Below are positions 33,584 to 42,060 of a stretch of DNA of 53,660 nucleotides, in pieces. The notes below the pieces were generated by a model, which ran no database searches, was not told the origin of the DNA, and worked only from the letters and a program-made list of their open reading frames with translations. The DNA lies in contig CABYOB010000004.1 of the NCBI GenBank assembly GCA_902520385.1, forward strand, positions 1 to 53,660, given 5' to 3'. The translations under genes and the position numbers were made by a program. Source of the DNA: an uncultured Bacteroidota bacterium (GTDB lineage: Bacteria; Bacteroidota; Bacteroidia; Flavobacteriales; TMED113). How positions within the stretch are numbered: the first letter of the stretch is position 1; every line of letters starts with the position of its first letter.

Positions 33584-36328
33584 ATGATATACACTATGAT
33601 TACCCAAGGAGAGAAAAAACTTTTTTTATTAGATTCATATGCTTTAATATATAGGGCTTACTTTGCATTTATTAAAAACCCAAGAATAAATTCTAAGGGA
33701 TTAGACACTTCAGCGATTTATGGATACTTAAATAGCTTGTTAGAACTTATTAGAGAGGAAAGGCCAACTCATTTGGCCGCGGTTTTTGATTTAAAAGGAC
33801 CAACTTTCAGACATAAAAAATACCCAGAATATAAAGCAAATAGGGACGCTATGCCAGAAGGTATTTCAGGGGCTATACCCTACATAAAGATGTCTTTAGA
33901 GGCCCTAAATATTCAGCAAGTTTCTTTAGAGGGTTATGAAGCTGATGATGTTATTGGAACTTTAAGTAAACACGCTGACCAAGAAGGTTTTCAAACATAC
34001 ATGATTACACCTGATAAGGATTTTGGCCAGCTAGTAACGGATAATTCTTTTATATATAAACCGGGGACTCGTTTTAGTGGACCAAAAGTGATGGGAAAAA
34101 ATGAAGTTTGTGAAAAATTTGGTTTAAATAGCATTGAACAGTTTATTGATTTTCTGGGAATAATGGGTGACACTTCTGATAATATTCCTGGAGTTTTTGG
34201 AGTTGGTGAAAAAACAGCTCAAAAGTTAATTAATGAATTTGGTTCTATAGAAAAAGTTTATGAAAATATAGATAGCATTAAAGGTAAGCTAAAAGAAAAA
34301 TTAGAGAATTCTAAAGAGAATGCTTTCTTATCTAAAGACTTAGTCACAATTTCTACTGATGCTCCAGTTCAATTTTCATTTAATGATTTTAAAACACAGG
34401 AACCTAATTTTCAAGAAATAGAAAAATTATTCAAAGAATTAGAATTTAATAATATTTTAAATAGAATAAAAAAAATATTTATTCCAACAAATAATAATGA
34501 TCAAAGTCTTGGCAAAAAAACTAATATAGGATTGCAAACCGATTTATTTTCACAAATAAATCAAGATGATTTAAAAATCAATGAATCCAAAGATTATTAT
34601 TCTTCTCATAAAATTATTCAAACCAGTGATGATTTAAATAATTTTAAAAATCAATTAAATGATTATAATCAAATTTCATTTCAATGTTTCAAAAACGACA
34701 AGGAGAATGTCATATTTAGTTTTTCTTTAGACGGAGATACTGTATTTCTTTTGAAGGAAAATCATAATGATATAAACATTGAAATAGTACGAGAGTTCAT
34801 TAAGAACTTATTTATTTTAGATATTGAAAAAATATGTTTTGATGTAAAGAGTTTGTGGAAGATTTTAAATTTGGATTTTGACTTTAATATAAACCAAAAT
34901 TTATTTGATGTTTTATTGGCCGCTTATATAGTAAATCCAGACGACAGAAACAATAATAATGTGTTAATTAAGCGAATTTTAAATATTGACTTAGATCCTA
35001 ACACAAAAAGTATTGAAGAATTAGATCGGTATGTTTCTAACTTAACCGTGTTAAATTTTAGACTTCAATCAAAAATGCTTGACACTTTAAATAACTCCAA
35101 TACAATTGATTTATTTAGAGATATTGAAATGCCACTAACTTTTATTTTATTCCAAATGGAAAAAGAAGGATTCAATATAAATAATAGCACATTGTCAAAT
35201 TTTGCTCAAAAAATTAAATCAGAAATAATAAAAATAAAGGACAACATATTTAAAATTTCAGGAAAAGAATTTAATATATCTTCTCCAAAACAATTAGGGG
35301 AAATTTTATTTGTGGAGTTAAATTTGGATAAAAATGCTAAAAAAACAAAAACAGGACAATTTTCAACTTCAGAGCAAAATTTACAAAGATTAAAAAAAAA
35401 TCATCCTATAATTAAGCTAGTTTTAAAGTATAGATCTCTTGACAAATTACTTTCAACATATGTTGATTCGTTACCAAATTTAGTTAACAAGCAAACGAAA
35501 AAAATACATACCACATTTAATCAGGCAGTAGCTGCAACAGGAAGATTGAGCTCAAAATCTCCTAATCTTCAAAATATCCCTATAAGAACTAAATATGGTC
35601 AAGAAATTAGAAAAGCATTTGTTCCGTCTGTAAATAACATTTTGTTAGCAGCTGATTATTCTCAAATAGAGCTACGTTTAATTGCAGAATTAAGCTCTGA
35701 GCCATCTATGACGCAAGCGTTCTTAGATGATAAAGATATACATGCTATAACAGCATCTAAGTTATTTAATGTTTCTTTTGAAAATGTTACTAGAGAAATG
35801 AGATCAAATGCTAAGACAGTGAATTTTGGAATTATATATGGGGTCTCAGCTTTTGGTTTAAGTCAACAAACAAATTTAAATAGAAAGGAATCGGCAGAAT
35901 TAATTAACACATATTTTGCTCAGTATCAAAAACTCAAATCATATATGAATAATCAGATAGCGCTTGCTAGAGATAATGGCTATGTTGAAACTATTTTAGG
36001 TAGAAGGCGTTATTTAAAGGATATAAATTCTAGAAATGCACTATTAAGAAGTCATGCTGAGAGAAATGCAATCAACGCACCAATTCAAGGTTCAGCGGCA
36101 GATATTATTAAAAAAGCAATGATAGATATTTATAAAGAATTTGATGCATTGAAACTTCAATCAAAAATGATTTTACAAGTTCACGATGAATTAATTTTTG
36201 ATGTTCACAGGAGTGAAAAAGAAATAGTGAAAAAAATTGTGAAAATAAAAATGGAAAATTCACATAAAACTAATATTCCATTAAAAGTAGAATTAGGTTT
36301 TGGGGAAAATTGGTTACAAGCCCATTAG
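33584..36328 (+). CDS. polA: DNA polymerase I, proofreading site apparently lost
   Basis: A 914-residue PolA; an alternative start is the ATG at 33596. The 5'-nuclease domain (~1-300) is intact (LLDSYALIYRAYFAF, GYEADDVIGTLSKHA, DTSDNIPGVFGVGEKTAQKLI). The polymerase domain has motif A AADYSQIELRLIAEL, motif B REMRSNAKTVNFGIIYG and motif C QVHDELIFDVH. The 3'-5' exonuclease domain (~340-510) is present but its metal ligands are not: where DxE is expected it reads ISFQCFKND, and the later Asn/Asp and Tyr-x3-Asp motifs are not recognisable. So it should fill gaps and remove primers but probably does not proofread, as in several other bacteria. Confidence 0.95.
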   Translation: MIYTMITQGEKKLFLLDSYALIYRAYFAFIKNPRINSKGLDTSAIYGYLNSLLELIREERPTHLAAVFDLKGPTFRHKKYPEYKANRDAMPEGISGAIPYIKMSLEALNIQQVSLEGYEADDVIGTLSKHADQEGFQTYMITPDKDFGQLVTDNSFIYKPGTRFSGPKVMGKNEVCEKFGLNSIEQFIDFLGIMGDTSDNIPGVFGVGEKTAQKLINEFGSIEKVYENIDSIKGKLKEKLENSKENAFLSKDLVTISTDAPVQFSFNDFKTQEPNFQEIEKLFKELEFNNILNRIKKIFIPTNNNDQSLGKKTNIGLQTDLFSQINQDDLKINESKDYYSSHKIIQTSDDLNNFKNQLNDYNQISFQCFKNDKENVIFSFSLDGDTVFLLKENHNDINIEIVREFIKNLFILDIEKICFDVKSLWKILNLDFDFNINQNLFDVLLAAYIVNPDDRNNNNVLIKRILNIDLDPNTKSIEELDRYVSNLTVLNFRLQSKMLDTLNNSNTIDLFRDIEMPLTFILFQMEKEGFNINNSTLSNFAQKIKSEIIKIKDNIFKISGKEFNISSPKQLGEILFVELNLDKNAKKTKTGQFSTSEQNLQRLKKNHPIIKLVLKYRSLDKLLSTYVDSLPNLVNKQTKKIHTTFNQAVAATGRLSSKSPNLQNIPIRTKYGQEIRKAFVPSVNNILLAADYSQIELRLIAELSSEPSMTQAFLDDKDIHAITASKLFNVSFENVTREMRSNAKTVNFGIIYGVSAFGLSQQTNLNRKESAELINTYFAQYQKLKSYMNNQIALARDNGYVETILGRRRYLKDINSRNALLRSHAERNAINAPIQGSAADIIKKAMIDIYKEFDALKLQSKMILQVHDELIFDVHRSEKEIVKKIVKIKMENSHKTNIPLKVELGFGENWLQAH

Positions 36329-36334
36329 GCCTAT

Positions 36335-36562
36335 TTAACTTTTCTTATTAAGAATAGTGTATAAAAATAATAAAGAAGCTATTCCTACAAACGTATTTTG
36401 CCCCAACTTGCCGATAGCTTTAGAAATATTACCAACTACATCCCAGCCAAGAATGGGATCACCAATAATTAATTGTATTGTTATTCCAAAACAAAGAAAA
36501 GAAAATGCAAGTGGTGTAATTTCCTGAATTATCGTGCTGACTTTTTCAAATATATTTTTCAT
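36335..36562 (-). CDS. Small membrane protein, paralogue of the next gene
   Basis: A 75-residue protein with two hydrophobic helices (~15-35 and ~55-70). The pattern FGITIQLIIGD followed by WDVVGNISKAIG and FVGIASLLFLYTIL aligns along its length with the neighbouring 74-residue protein (LGIVAQVLLGE, MDVIGNIQGFV, FAGLVTLIVVLSLI), so the two are tandem paralogues. I recognise no named family. It lies just downstream of the terminator that ends the other copy and is convergent with polA (6-bp gap). Function unknown. Confidence 0.65.
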   Translation of the reverse strand: MKNIFEKVSTIIQEITPLAFSFLCFGITIQLIIGDPILGWDVVGNISKAIGKLGQNTFVGIASLLFLYTILNKKS

Positions 36563-36580
36563 AGAAAATCTTATTTTTTA

Positions 36581-36616
36581 ACTTAAAAACCCGCCATAAA
36601 GGCGGGTTTATTAAGT
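36581..36616 (-). terminator. Intrinsic terminator between the two small paralogues
   Basis: A long hairpin, ACTTAAAAACCCGCC pairing with GGCGGGTTTaTTAAGT around an ATAAA loop, 15 bp with one bulged A. On the minus strand GGCGGG is followed by a T run. It sits 12 bp after the stop of the 74-residue gene. Confidence 0.85.
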
Positions 36617-36627
36617 AATAATCAAAA

Positions 36628-36852
36628 TTATTTTTTGATTAATGACAGAACAACAATCAGTGTTACTAGTCCAGCAAATCCACCGTTAGCGAAATCTGTA
36701 ACAAATCCTTGGATGTTACCGATTACGTCCATACCAGCACCCATTGCTTCTCCTAATAATACTTGAGCTACTATTCCTAGCCCTAAAAGCGACATGAATA
36801 AGCCAGCTAAGCCAGCTATAAAGTCGCCAAATGATTTAAATACTGAATTCAT
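36628..36852 (-). CDS. Small two-TM membrane protein, Gly-rich
   Basis: 74 residues from the ATG at 36852. A longer frame to 36882 exists, but its ATG overlaps a perfect -7 promoter box (36880-36887), so the internal start MNSVFKSFGDF is preferred. It has two hydrophobic helices (LAGLFMSLLGLGIVAQVLLG and FAGLVTLIVVLSLI) and a conserved DVIGNI motif shared with the downstream 75-residue paralogue. It has its own promoter and a strong terminator, so it is probably a well-expressed single-gene transcript. Function unknown. Confidence 0.65.
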   Translation of the reverse strand: MNSVFKSFGDFIAGLAGLFMSLLGLGIVAQVLLGEAMGAGMDVIGNIQGFVTDFANGGFAGLVTLIVVLSLIKK

Positions 36853-36879
36853 AGCATTCGTTTTTTTGGTTAAACATGT

Positions 36880-36887
36880 CAAATTTA
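36880..36887 (-). promoter_or_regulatory. -7 box for the 74-residue membrane protein gene
   Basis: On the minus strand this reads TAAATTTG, an exact TAnnTTTG match, 27 bp before the chosen ATG at 36852. Predicted transcription start is around 36873. This argues against the ATG at 36882. Confidence 0.5.
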
Positions 36888-37164
36888 TATAGAATGTGCG
36901 ATTTTTCTAAAATATCTACTATTTGATCAAAATATTTCGAAATAAAACTTTTTTCAATTTTACTTTTAATTTTATTTCATATACCTCAGTAAAATAAAGT
37001 TTTAGGAAATATTATTTGTTTTATTTATCAACATCAAATAGTGAATTAAAAAAAATGTGTATAAATATCTAAAAATCAACATGTTAAGGCAATATACGCT
37101 GCAAAAATAATAAGAAATAGAAAAATATCAGAAAAATGTAAATTTTAGTAGTTTAAATGTCGAA
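36888..37164 (+). other. AT-rich intergenic region with DnaA-box-like sites
   Basis: About 280 bp without a gene, between the ktrA-like stop and the small membrane protein gene. It is very AT-rich. It contains TGTGTATAA (37056-37064, reverse complement TTATACACA, an exact DnaA-box match) and TTATCAACA (37025-37033, one mismatch). Two sites can arise by chance here. No repeat array or open frame is seen. Confidence 0.35.
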
Positions 37165-37848
37165 TTAAGTGTTAATTTCCACGAATTTTTTAATATCCTG
37201 TGTGGATCCAAATAAAATTAAGATGTCATTTTTATCTATTATAGTTTCAGCAGATGGTATGCCAAATATATTGTGGCTAATTTCATCATTTTTAGTTTTA
37301 GACCCCCTCAATATAGTTATTAGATTGAGCCCAAAGTCTTCACGTAATTTAATTTCACCTAATTTATCACCTAATAATTTTTCAGGAGCTTTAATTTCAG
37401 CTATCAAGTAGTTATCTGGAAGTTCAAGGCTAAATAAAATGTTAGGATTTAATAAGCTAGTTGTAATGCTTCTACCAATTTCATCTTCAGGGGAAAGGAT
37501 TTCGGTGATTCCTAGTTTCTTCAGAATCAATCTTTCATTTTCTCCCATTACTCTACTAACAATTCTTTTAATTGATAGTTCAGTTAAAATATTTGCACAT
37601 AATATCATGGATTTAAAATCTTCCCCGATGGCAATAATTACCGCATCCATTTCTTCTATATTTTGATTTATTAAAGCTTGTTTATCTGTTGCGTCTATTG
37701 AAACTGCATATGACACAAACTCTTTAACATGTTCTATTTTATTTATATCCTTATCAATAGCAATTACTTCAGCTCCTTTCTTTGATAAAGTTTTGGCTAT
37801 TGCCATTCCAAATTGACCTAGTCCAATTATTGCAAACTTGTTTTTCAT
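37165..37848 (-). CDS. KtrA/TrkA-type potassium channel regulatory subunit
   Basis: A 227-residue cytoplasmic protein with an N-terminal RCK/TrkA-N domain (FAIIGLGQFGMAIAKTL nucleotide-binding motif, then VIAIDKD with the acidic residue contacting NAD(H) or ATP ribose) and a C-terminal TrkA-C domain from about residue 145. The single RCK unit and the length fit KtrA of the KtrAB Na+-dependent K+ uptake system. The membrane subunit KtrB/TrkH is not in the window. It starts 9 bp after the end of the upstream PLP-enzyme gene on the same strand and is probably co-transcribed with it. Confidence 0.9.
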   Translation of the reverse strand: MKNKFAIIGLGQFGMAIAKTLSKKGAEVIAIDKDINKIEHVKEFVSYAVSIDATDKQALINQNIEEMDAVIIAIGEDFKSMILCANILTELSIKRIVSRVMGENERLILKKLGITEILSPEDEIGRSITTSLLNPNILFSLELPDNYLIAEIKAPEKLLGDKLGEIKLREDFGLNLITILRGSKTKNDEISHNIFGIPSAETIIDKNDILILFGSTQDIKKFVEINT

Positions 37849-37857
37849 ATTTTAGAT

Positions 37858-39009
37858 TTATTTCAATTTATTAAAAGATTTTGATAAATCATTTATCAAA
37901 TCTTCATGATTTTCTATCCCAACACTAATTCTAACTAAGGAATCTGTAATTTTATTTTTTAATTTTAATTCAGCAGATAAGCTAGCATGTGTCATTGAAG
38001 ATGGGTGAGAAATTAAAGATTCCACTCCACCTAAAGATTCCGCTAGTGTAAATATTTTTAGATTAGATAGAAATTTTTTCACAATACCGAAGTTGTTCTT
38101 TTTTAACTTGAATGATACCATTCCGCCAAAACCTTTCATTTGTTTTTTTGCAACTCTGTGATTTGGATGAGTTTTTAAACCAGGCCAAAAAACTTCTTTT
38201 ACCATTTTATGAGAAGATAAAAATAATGCTATTTTTTTGGCATTAAAGCAATGTTTTTCCATCCTTAGATGCAGTGTTTTGATGCCCCTAAGTGTCAAAA
38301 AACAATCCATAGGCCCAGGTATCCCCCCACAACTTTTTTGAATTAAGTATAACTTGTCAGATAAATATTTTTTATTTGTTATTGCGGCGCCTAGTACTAA
38401 ATCAGAATGCCCTCCCAAATATTTTGTTGCAGAGTGAGTAACAATATCGGCACCCAAGTCAAGGGGTGTTTGTAAATAAGGGCTTGCAAATGTGTTATCA
38501 ACCACAGTTAATATTTTGTGTTTTTGTGAAAAATCAGTTATTTTTTTAATGTCAATTATATTCATCATAGGATTAGATGGGGTTTCTATCCAGATCATTT
38601 TTGTCTTCTTAGTGCATAAATTTTTTAATTCTTTGGTAGATTGCAAATCGGAAAAAATAAATTTAAAATTTTGTCTAGTATATATTTGATTAAAAAGTCT
38701 AAAGGTTCCACCGTAGATATCATTTGAACAAATAATTTCATCACCAGGCTTTAATAATCTTAATATACAATCTATTGCAGCCATTCCACTAGCAAAACAA
38801 TAACCATATTTTCCGTTTTCTAAACTACTTACGTTTTGCTCAAGTGCCTTTCTTGTTGGGTTTGAACTTCTAGAGTATTCATATCCGAGATTTTTTCCCG
38901 GACTTTTTTGAATATATGTAGATGTTTGATATATAGGCGTAATAACAGCTCCAGTAGGTTTTTGGTCTGGTTGTAATCCAGAATGAATTATTTTTGTTCC
39001 AAATTTCAT
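37858..39009 (-). CDS. Cystathionine gamma-synthase/lyase family PLP enzyme
   Basis: A 383-residue Cys/Met-metabolism PLP enzyme. Family motifs in order: YQTSTYIQKSPG, YEYSRSSNPTRKALE, the PLP-phosphate loop FASGMAAI, DNTFASPYLQTPLDLGAD and the Schiff-base lysine in HSATKYLGGHSDLVLGA. The C-terminal SLGGVESLISHPSSMTHA is typical of the gamma-synthase and gamma-lyase branch. Distinguishing MetB from a gamma-lyase (MccB) is not safe from motifs alone. The 137 bp upstream, shared with divergent yicC, hold a 12-bp palindrome at 39026-39037. Confidence 0.9.
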   Translation of the reverse strand: MKFGTKIIHSGLQPDQKPTGAVITPIYQTSTYIQKSPGKNLGYEYSRSSNPTRKALEQNVSSLENGKYGYCFASGMAAIDCILRLLKPGDEIICSNDIYGGTFRLFNQIYTRQNFKFIFSDLQSTKELKNLCTKKTKMIWIETPSNPMMNIIDIKKITDFSQKHKILTVVDNTFASPYLQTPLDLGADIVTHSATKYLGGHSDLVLGAAITNKKYLSDKLYLIQKSCGGIPGPMDCFLTLRGIKTLHLRMEKHCFNAKKIALFLSSHKMVKEVFWPGLKTHPNHRVAKKQMKGFGGMVSFKLKKNNFGIVKKFLSNLKIFTLAESLGGVESLISHPSSMTHASLSAELKLKNKITDSLVRISVGIENHEDLINDLSKSFNKLK

Positions 39010-39167
39010 TTTAATTAATCTTATATTGTATATACAAACTAGTGAATCGAATTTATGTTATTAATTACATTTTTGCAAAAGTTTAGACATTAGATTTATT
39101 TAATGATATAGTATTTTTTTATAATGCGAAAATACACTTTTGTATATTGCGACTTAAATATATTTTT

Positions 39168-40025
39168 ATGATTTATTCAATGACAGGTTATGCGGTGAAA
39201 TCGCAAGAAATTTTGAAAGATACAGTAACTATTGAGATTAGATGTTTAAATAGTAAAATGTTCGACTTTAGTTTAAAATGCCCAGAAGTATTTTTTTTAT
39301 TAGAGAATCAAATAAAAAAACTTGCAAAAAAAAACTTAAAAAGAGGGAAAGTAGAAATAAAAATTAAAAAGTCGAATAATAGTCAGTCTTCAGAAAAATT
39401 AGATTTAGTGGAAATAAATAAAAAAATGGCGTATTTAAAAAAAATAAGTCCCAAAAGTTCAAATGAAAAATTACTTGAACTTTCATTATTAATACCAAAA
39501 AGTAATCAACAGAGATCTCATAGAATATCAAGAAATTATCAACAAAAGTTTTTAAAATTAGTAATTAGTGTAATAAAAGAAGTGGTAAGTTATAGAGCTA
39601 ATGAGGGTGAATCTTTAAAAAAAGAATTAATTAATTATGTAAATCAAATTTCAACCCAATTGTCAAAAATAATAAGAAGAGATAAGAAAAGAATAGAGAA
39701 TAAAAGAGCAAAAATAAAAACAAAATTTAAAAGTATCATTAAAACATATGATAAAATAAGACTAGAGGAGGAGGTGATTTATTATTTGGAAAAAATGGAT
39801 ATTTCTGAAGAGATAGTTAGATTAAAACACCATATAAAATTTTTTTTACAAATCATGAATAGCAACAAAGAATTAGGTAAAAAAATTAATTTTTTGACAC
39901 AGGAAATGTTGAGAGAAACTAATACAATTGGCTCAAAATCAAATGATTTTGAATTACAGAAAAGTGTTGTGGAAATAAAAGAAAAATTAGAAAACATCAA
40001 AGAGCAAATTCAAAATGTACTTTAA
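39168..40025 (+). CDS. yicC: YicC-family endoribonuclease
   Basis: 285 residues from the ATG at 39168. The family always starts M-I-x-SMTGY, as seen here (MIYSMTGYAVKSQ), so the in-frame ATG at 39147 is too early. The N-terminal YicC domain (VTIEIRCLNSKMFDFSLKCPE) and the C-terminal DUF1732 domain (SEEIVRLKHHIKFFLQIM, KKINFLTQEMLRETNTIGSKS) are complete. YicC-type proteins are endoribonucleases acting on small RNAs and structured RNA. The protein is strongly Lys-rich. It overlaps gmk by 11 bp, the conserved yicC-gmk order. Confidence 0.92.
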   Translation: MIYSMTGYAVKSQEILKDTVTIEIRCLNSKMFDFSLKCPEVFFLLENQIKKLAKKNLKRGKVEIKIKKSNNSQSSEKLDLVEINKKMAYLKKISPKSSNEKLLELSLLIPKSNQQRSHRISRNYQQKFLKLVISVIKEVVSYRANEGESLKKELINYVNQISTQLSKIIRRDKKRIENKRAKIKTKFKSIIKTYDKIRLEEEVIYYLEKMDISEEIVRLKHHIKFFLQIMNSNKELGKKINFLTQEMLRETNTIGSKSNDFELQKSVVEIKEKLENIKEQIQNVL

Positions 40026-40590
40026 AAGAGGAAAAGTTATCATTATTTCTGCCCCAAGTGGATCGGGGAAAACTACTATTACTAAATTTCTGTTAGCTCA
40101 AGATTTAAATTTACATTTTTCAGTTTCTGCTACAAGTAGGAGAAAAAGAGAACATGAAAGAAACGGGGTGGACTATTATTTTTTAGATATAAATCGTTTT
40201 AAAAAGGGAATACAAGATGAAGACTTTTTAGAGTGGGAAGAGGTATATCAAAATACATTTTATGGCACTTTAAAAAATGAGGTTCAATCGATGATACAGT
40301 CAGGCAAGAATATAATTTTTGACATTGATGTAAAAGGTGCTATAACATTGAAAAATTTTTTTAAAAAAAATGCATTTTCCATTTACATTGATGTTCCTTT
40401 TAAAACTATTGAAAAGCGATTAAGGAATAGAGGCACTGAAAAGGAACAGGAAATTTTAAAAAGAATCCAAAAAATAAAAAAAGAGCAGGTTTATAAAAAT
40501 AAGTTTGATGCTATTATGATTAATCTAGATTTAGATAAATTAAAAAAAGACATATTAATAGAGGTTAAAGATTATTTAAAAAATAAATAA
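40015..40590 (+). CDS. gmk: Guanylate kinase
   Basis: A 191-residue P-loop kinase converting GMP to GDP. Walker A is ISAPSGSGKTTI, followed by the GMP-binding region SVSATSRRKREHERNGVDYYFL and FLEWEEVYQNTFYGTLK, then FDIDVKGAI and the lid RLRNRGTEKEQEILKRI. Length is normal. It overlaps yicC by 11 bp and nadD by one base (TAATG), so the three genes form one operon. Confidence 0.96.
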   Translation: MYFKRGKVIIISAPSGSGKTTITKFLLAQDLNLHFSVSATSRRKREHERNGVDYYFLDINRFKKGIQDEDFLEWEEVYQNTFYGTLKNEVQSMIQSGKNIIFDIDVKGAITLKNFFKKNAFSIYIDVPFKTIEKRLRNRGTEKEQEILKRIQKIKKEQVYKNKFDAIMINLDLDKLKKDILIEVKDYLKNK

Positions 40591-41156
40591 TGAAAGTAGG
40601 TTTGTTTTTTGGAACGTTTAACCCAGTTCACAATGGTCATGTCGAAATTGTTTCCCAATTGTTAAATAAAAAAATATTTAATCAAATATGGATTATCCTA
40701 TCTCCTAGGAGCCCACATAAAAAATTTAATTTAATAAATAAGGAAGCGCGATTAGAAATGTTAAATATTACATTTAAAAATTATGATAATGTTGTAATAA
40801 GTGACGTTGAATTTAAATTTAATCCGCCGAATTATACTATTGATACGTTATCTTATTTAAGTAATAAATTCTCAAAAATTTTTTTTGCAATTATTATGGG
40901 TTCTGATAATTATATTAAAATAAATAGTTGGAGAAACAGTCAAGAGATACAAGAAAAGTATAGTATATATGTTTATCCAAGAGAGGGGGCTCAAATTAAA
41001 AACAAGAATTCTAGAAAGATTAATTATTTAGATTTTCCCATAATCAAAATTTCATCTACTAGTATTAGAGAGGGAATTGCTAATAAAAAAGATATTATAA
41101 CAAGATATCTGCCCCCCAACGTTTATGATTTTATTAAAAAAAATAATCTATATTAA
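40590..41156 (+). CDS. nadD: Nicotinate-nucleotide adenylyltransferase
   Basis: A 188-residue nucleotidyltransferase that makes deamido-NAD from nicotinate mononucleotide and ATP. It has GLFFGTFNPVHNGHVEI (the TxGH-type site), SPRSPHKK, the mid-motif FFAIIMGSDNYIKINSWRN and the C-terminal ISSTSIREGI. It is last in the yicC-gmk-nadD operon. Just after its stop comes a sigma-54-like promoter and a strong hairpin. Confidence 0.95.
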   Translation: MKVGLFFGTFNPVHNGHVEIVSQLLNKKIFNQIWIILSPRSPHKKFNLINKEARLEMLNITFKNYDNVVISDVEFKFNPPNYTIDTLSYLSNKFSKIFFAIIMGSDNYIKINSWRNSQEIQEKYSIYVYPREGAQIKNKNSRKINYLDFPIIKISSTSIREGIANKKDIITRYLPPNVYDFIKKNNLY

Positions 41157-41158
41157 TT

Positions 41159-41174
41159 TTGGCACGATTGTTGT
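41159..41174 (+). promoter_or_regulatory. Sigma-54-like promoter in the nadD-purQ gap
   Basis: TGGCACG (41160-41166), four bases, then TTGT (41171-41174). This matches TGGCACG-N4-TTGC except for the last base, with correct spacing, and is preceded by TTT. Predicted start is about 41186. No forward protein-coding gene lies downstream; the next feature is a hairpin terminator. Confidence 0.55.
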
Positions 41175-41185
41175 ATAATATGTCA

Positions 41186-41268
41186 GCAGATAGTATTGGG
41201 GTGTGAAGGCAGAATATATATAATTAAATTAGGTGCTACTAAATTTATATATATTCTGCTTTCCTTTT
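41186..41268 (+). ncRNA. Candidate sigma-54-dependent small RNA
   Basis: A transcript starting at the predicted sigma-54 start would run only ~80 nt to the hairpin at 41206-41262 and its U-rich tail. It has no useful open frame and its end touches the 3' end of convergent purQ. The hairpin alone could merely terminate the nadD operon, so the RNA is a proposal resting on the promoter match. Confidence 0.4.
41206..41268 (+). terminator. Long hairpin terminator after nadD / small RNA
   Basis: GGCAGAATATATATAA (from 41208) pairs with TTATATATATTCTGC (to 41259), a 15-bp uninterrupted stem with further interrupted pairing toward the GCTA apex, followed by CTTTCCTTTT. It is oriented to stop plus-strand transcription. 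The minus strand lacks a U run, so it would not serve purQ well. Confidence 0.65.
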
Positions 41269-41950
41269 AAATGTTTTCAATAATAGATTCAAAAATAAGT
41301 TTGCCATCTATATTATTTAAGTTTTCATCACATGCTCTTTCTGGGTGCGGCATCATTCCAAAAACATTTTTCGCTTTATTACAAATTCCCGCAATATTTT
41401 TCATTGAGCCATTTGGGTTGAACTCCATATTAACTTCTCCATTAGCATCACAATATTTAAATATTATTTGTTTATTAGAAACAAGCGATTTTAATGTTTT
41501 CTGGTCTGTATAGTATCTTCCCTCTGCATGTGCTATAGGAATCTTAAGGGGGGTTTTTGAGTTAATTTTTTTTGTAATTAAACAAGAGTTACTTGATTTA
41601 ATATATAAATTTTTACATATAAATTTTTGATTTATATTCCTAAGCAAGGTGCCAGGTAACAAATTGCATTCACATAAAATTTGAAAACCATTGCAAACGC
41701 CTAACACATATTTACCTTTTCGTGCATGCTCAATAACAGATTTCATAATTGGAGAGAATTGAGCAATTGCTCCAGATCTAAGATAATCTCCATATGAAAA
41801 TCCACCAGGCAGAATAATAAAATCACATTTTTTCAAACTAGTTTCTTTGTGCCACAAAAACTCCACGTCTTGTTTTAGTTTAGTTTTTAGATTATAATAC
41901 ATATCGTGATCACAATTAGAACCAGGAAAAACTACTACGCCAAATTTCAT
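41267..41950 (-). CDS. purQ: Phosphoribosylformylglycinamidine synthase, glutaminase subunit
   Basis: A 227-residue class I glutamine amidotransferase subunit (FGAM synthase I) that supplies ammonia for the fourth step of purine synthesis. It begins FGVVVFPGSNCDHDMYYNL; the nucleophile Cys is in YVLGVCNGFQILCE, the oxyanion and glutamine region is ILPGGFSYGDYLRSGAIA, and the His-Glu pair is in MMPHPERACDEN. PurL and PurS are not adjacent. purD lies nearby on the same strand but separated by a divergent-facing microprotein gene. Confidence 0.96.
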   Translation of the reverse strand: MKFGVVVFPGSNCDHDMYYNLKTKLKQDVEFLWHKETSLKKCDFIILPGGFSYGDYLRSGAIAQFSPIMKSVIEHARKGKYVLGVCNGFQILCECNLLPGTLLRNINQKFICKNLYIKSSNSCLITKKINSKTPLKIPIAHAEGRYYTDQKTLKSLVSNKQIIFKYCDANGEVNMEFNPNGSMKNIAGICNKAKNVFGMMPHPERACDENLNNIDGKLIFESIIENI

Positions 41951-42010
41951 TTTTTTAAATTAAATATTTTTATGAAGTTAAAATAGATTTTTAGTAAAAC
42001 AATTTTTTGG

Positions 42011-42040
42011 TTGCAGATATTTATAAAAAAACTATTTTTG
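42011..42040 (+). promoter_or_regulatory. Housekeeping promoter for the DUF6341-like gene
   Basis: TTG (42011-42013), 19 bp, then TATTTTTG (42033-42040). This is a full match to the Bacteroidota TTG-N19-TAnnTTTG promoter and the best in the window. Start would be near 42046, 15 nt before the ATG. Confidence 0.65.
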
Positions 42041-42060
42041 TATTATAAAATTTAATTTTT

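Noticed and set aside
36880..36882. ATG at 36882 as start of the 84-codon membrane protein frame
   Set aside because: It overlaps a perfect -7 promoter box; the ATG at 36852 gives a natural N-terminus.
39026..39037. 12-bp palindrome TTGTATATACAA in the yicC/PLP-enzyme gap
   Set aside because: AT-rich palindromes of this size are expected by chance here; no second copy was seen, so no operator is claimed.
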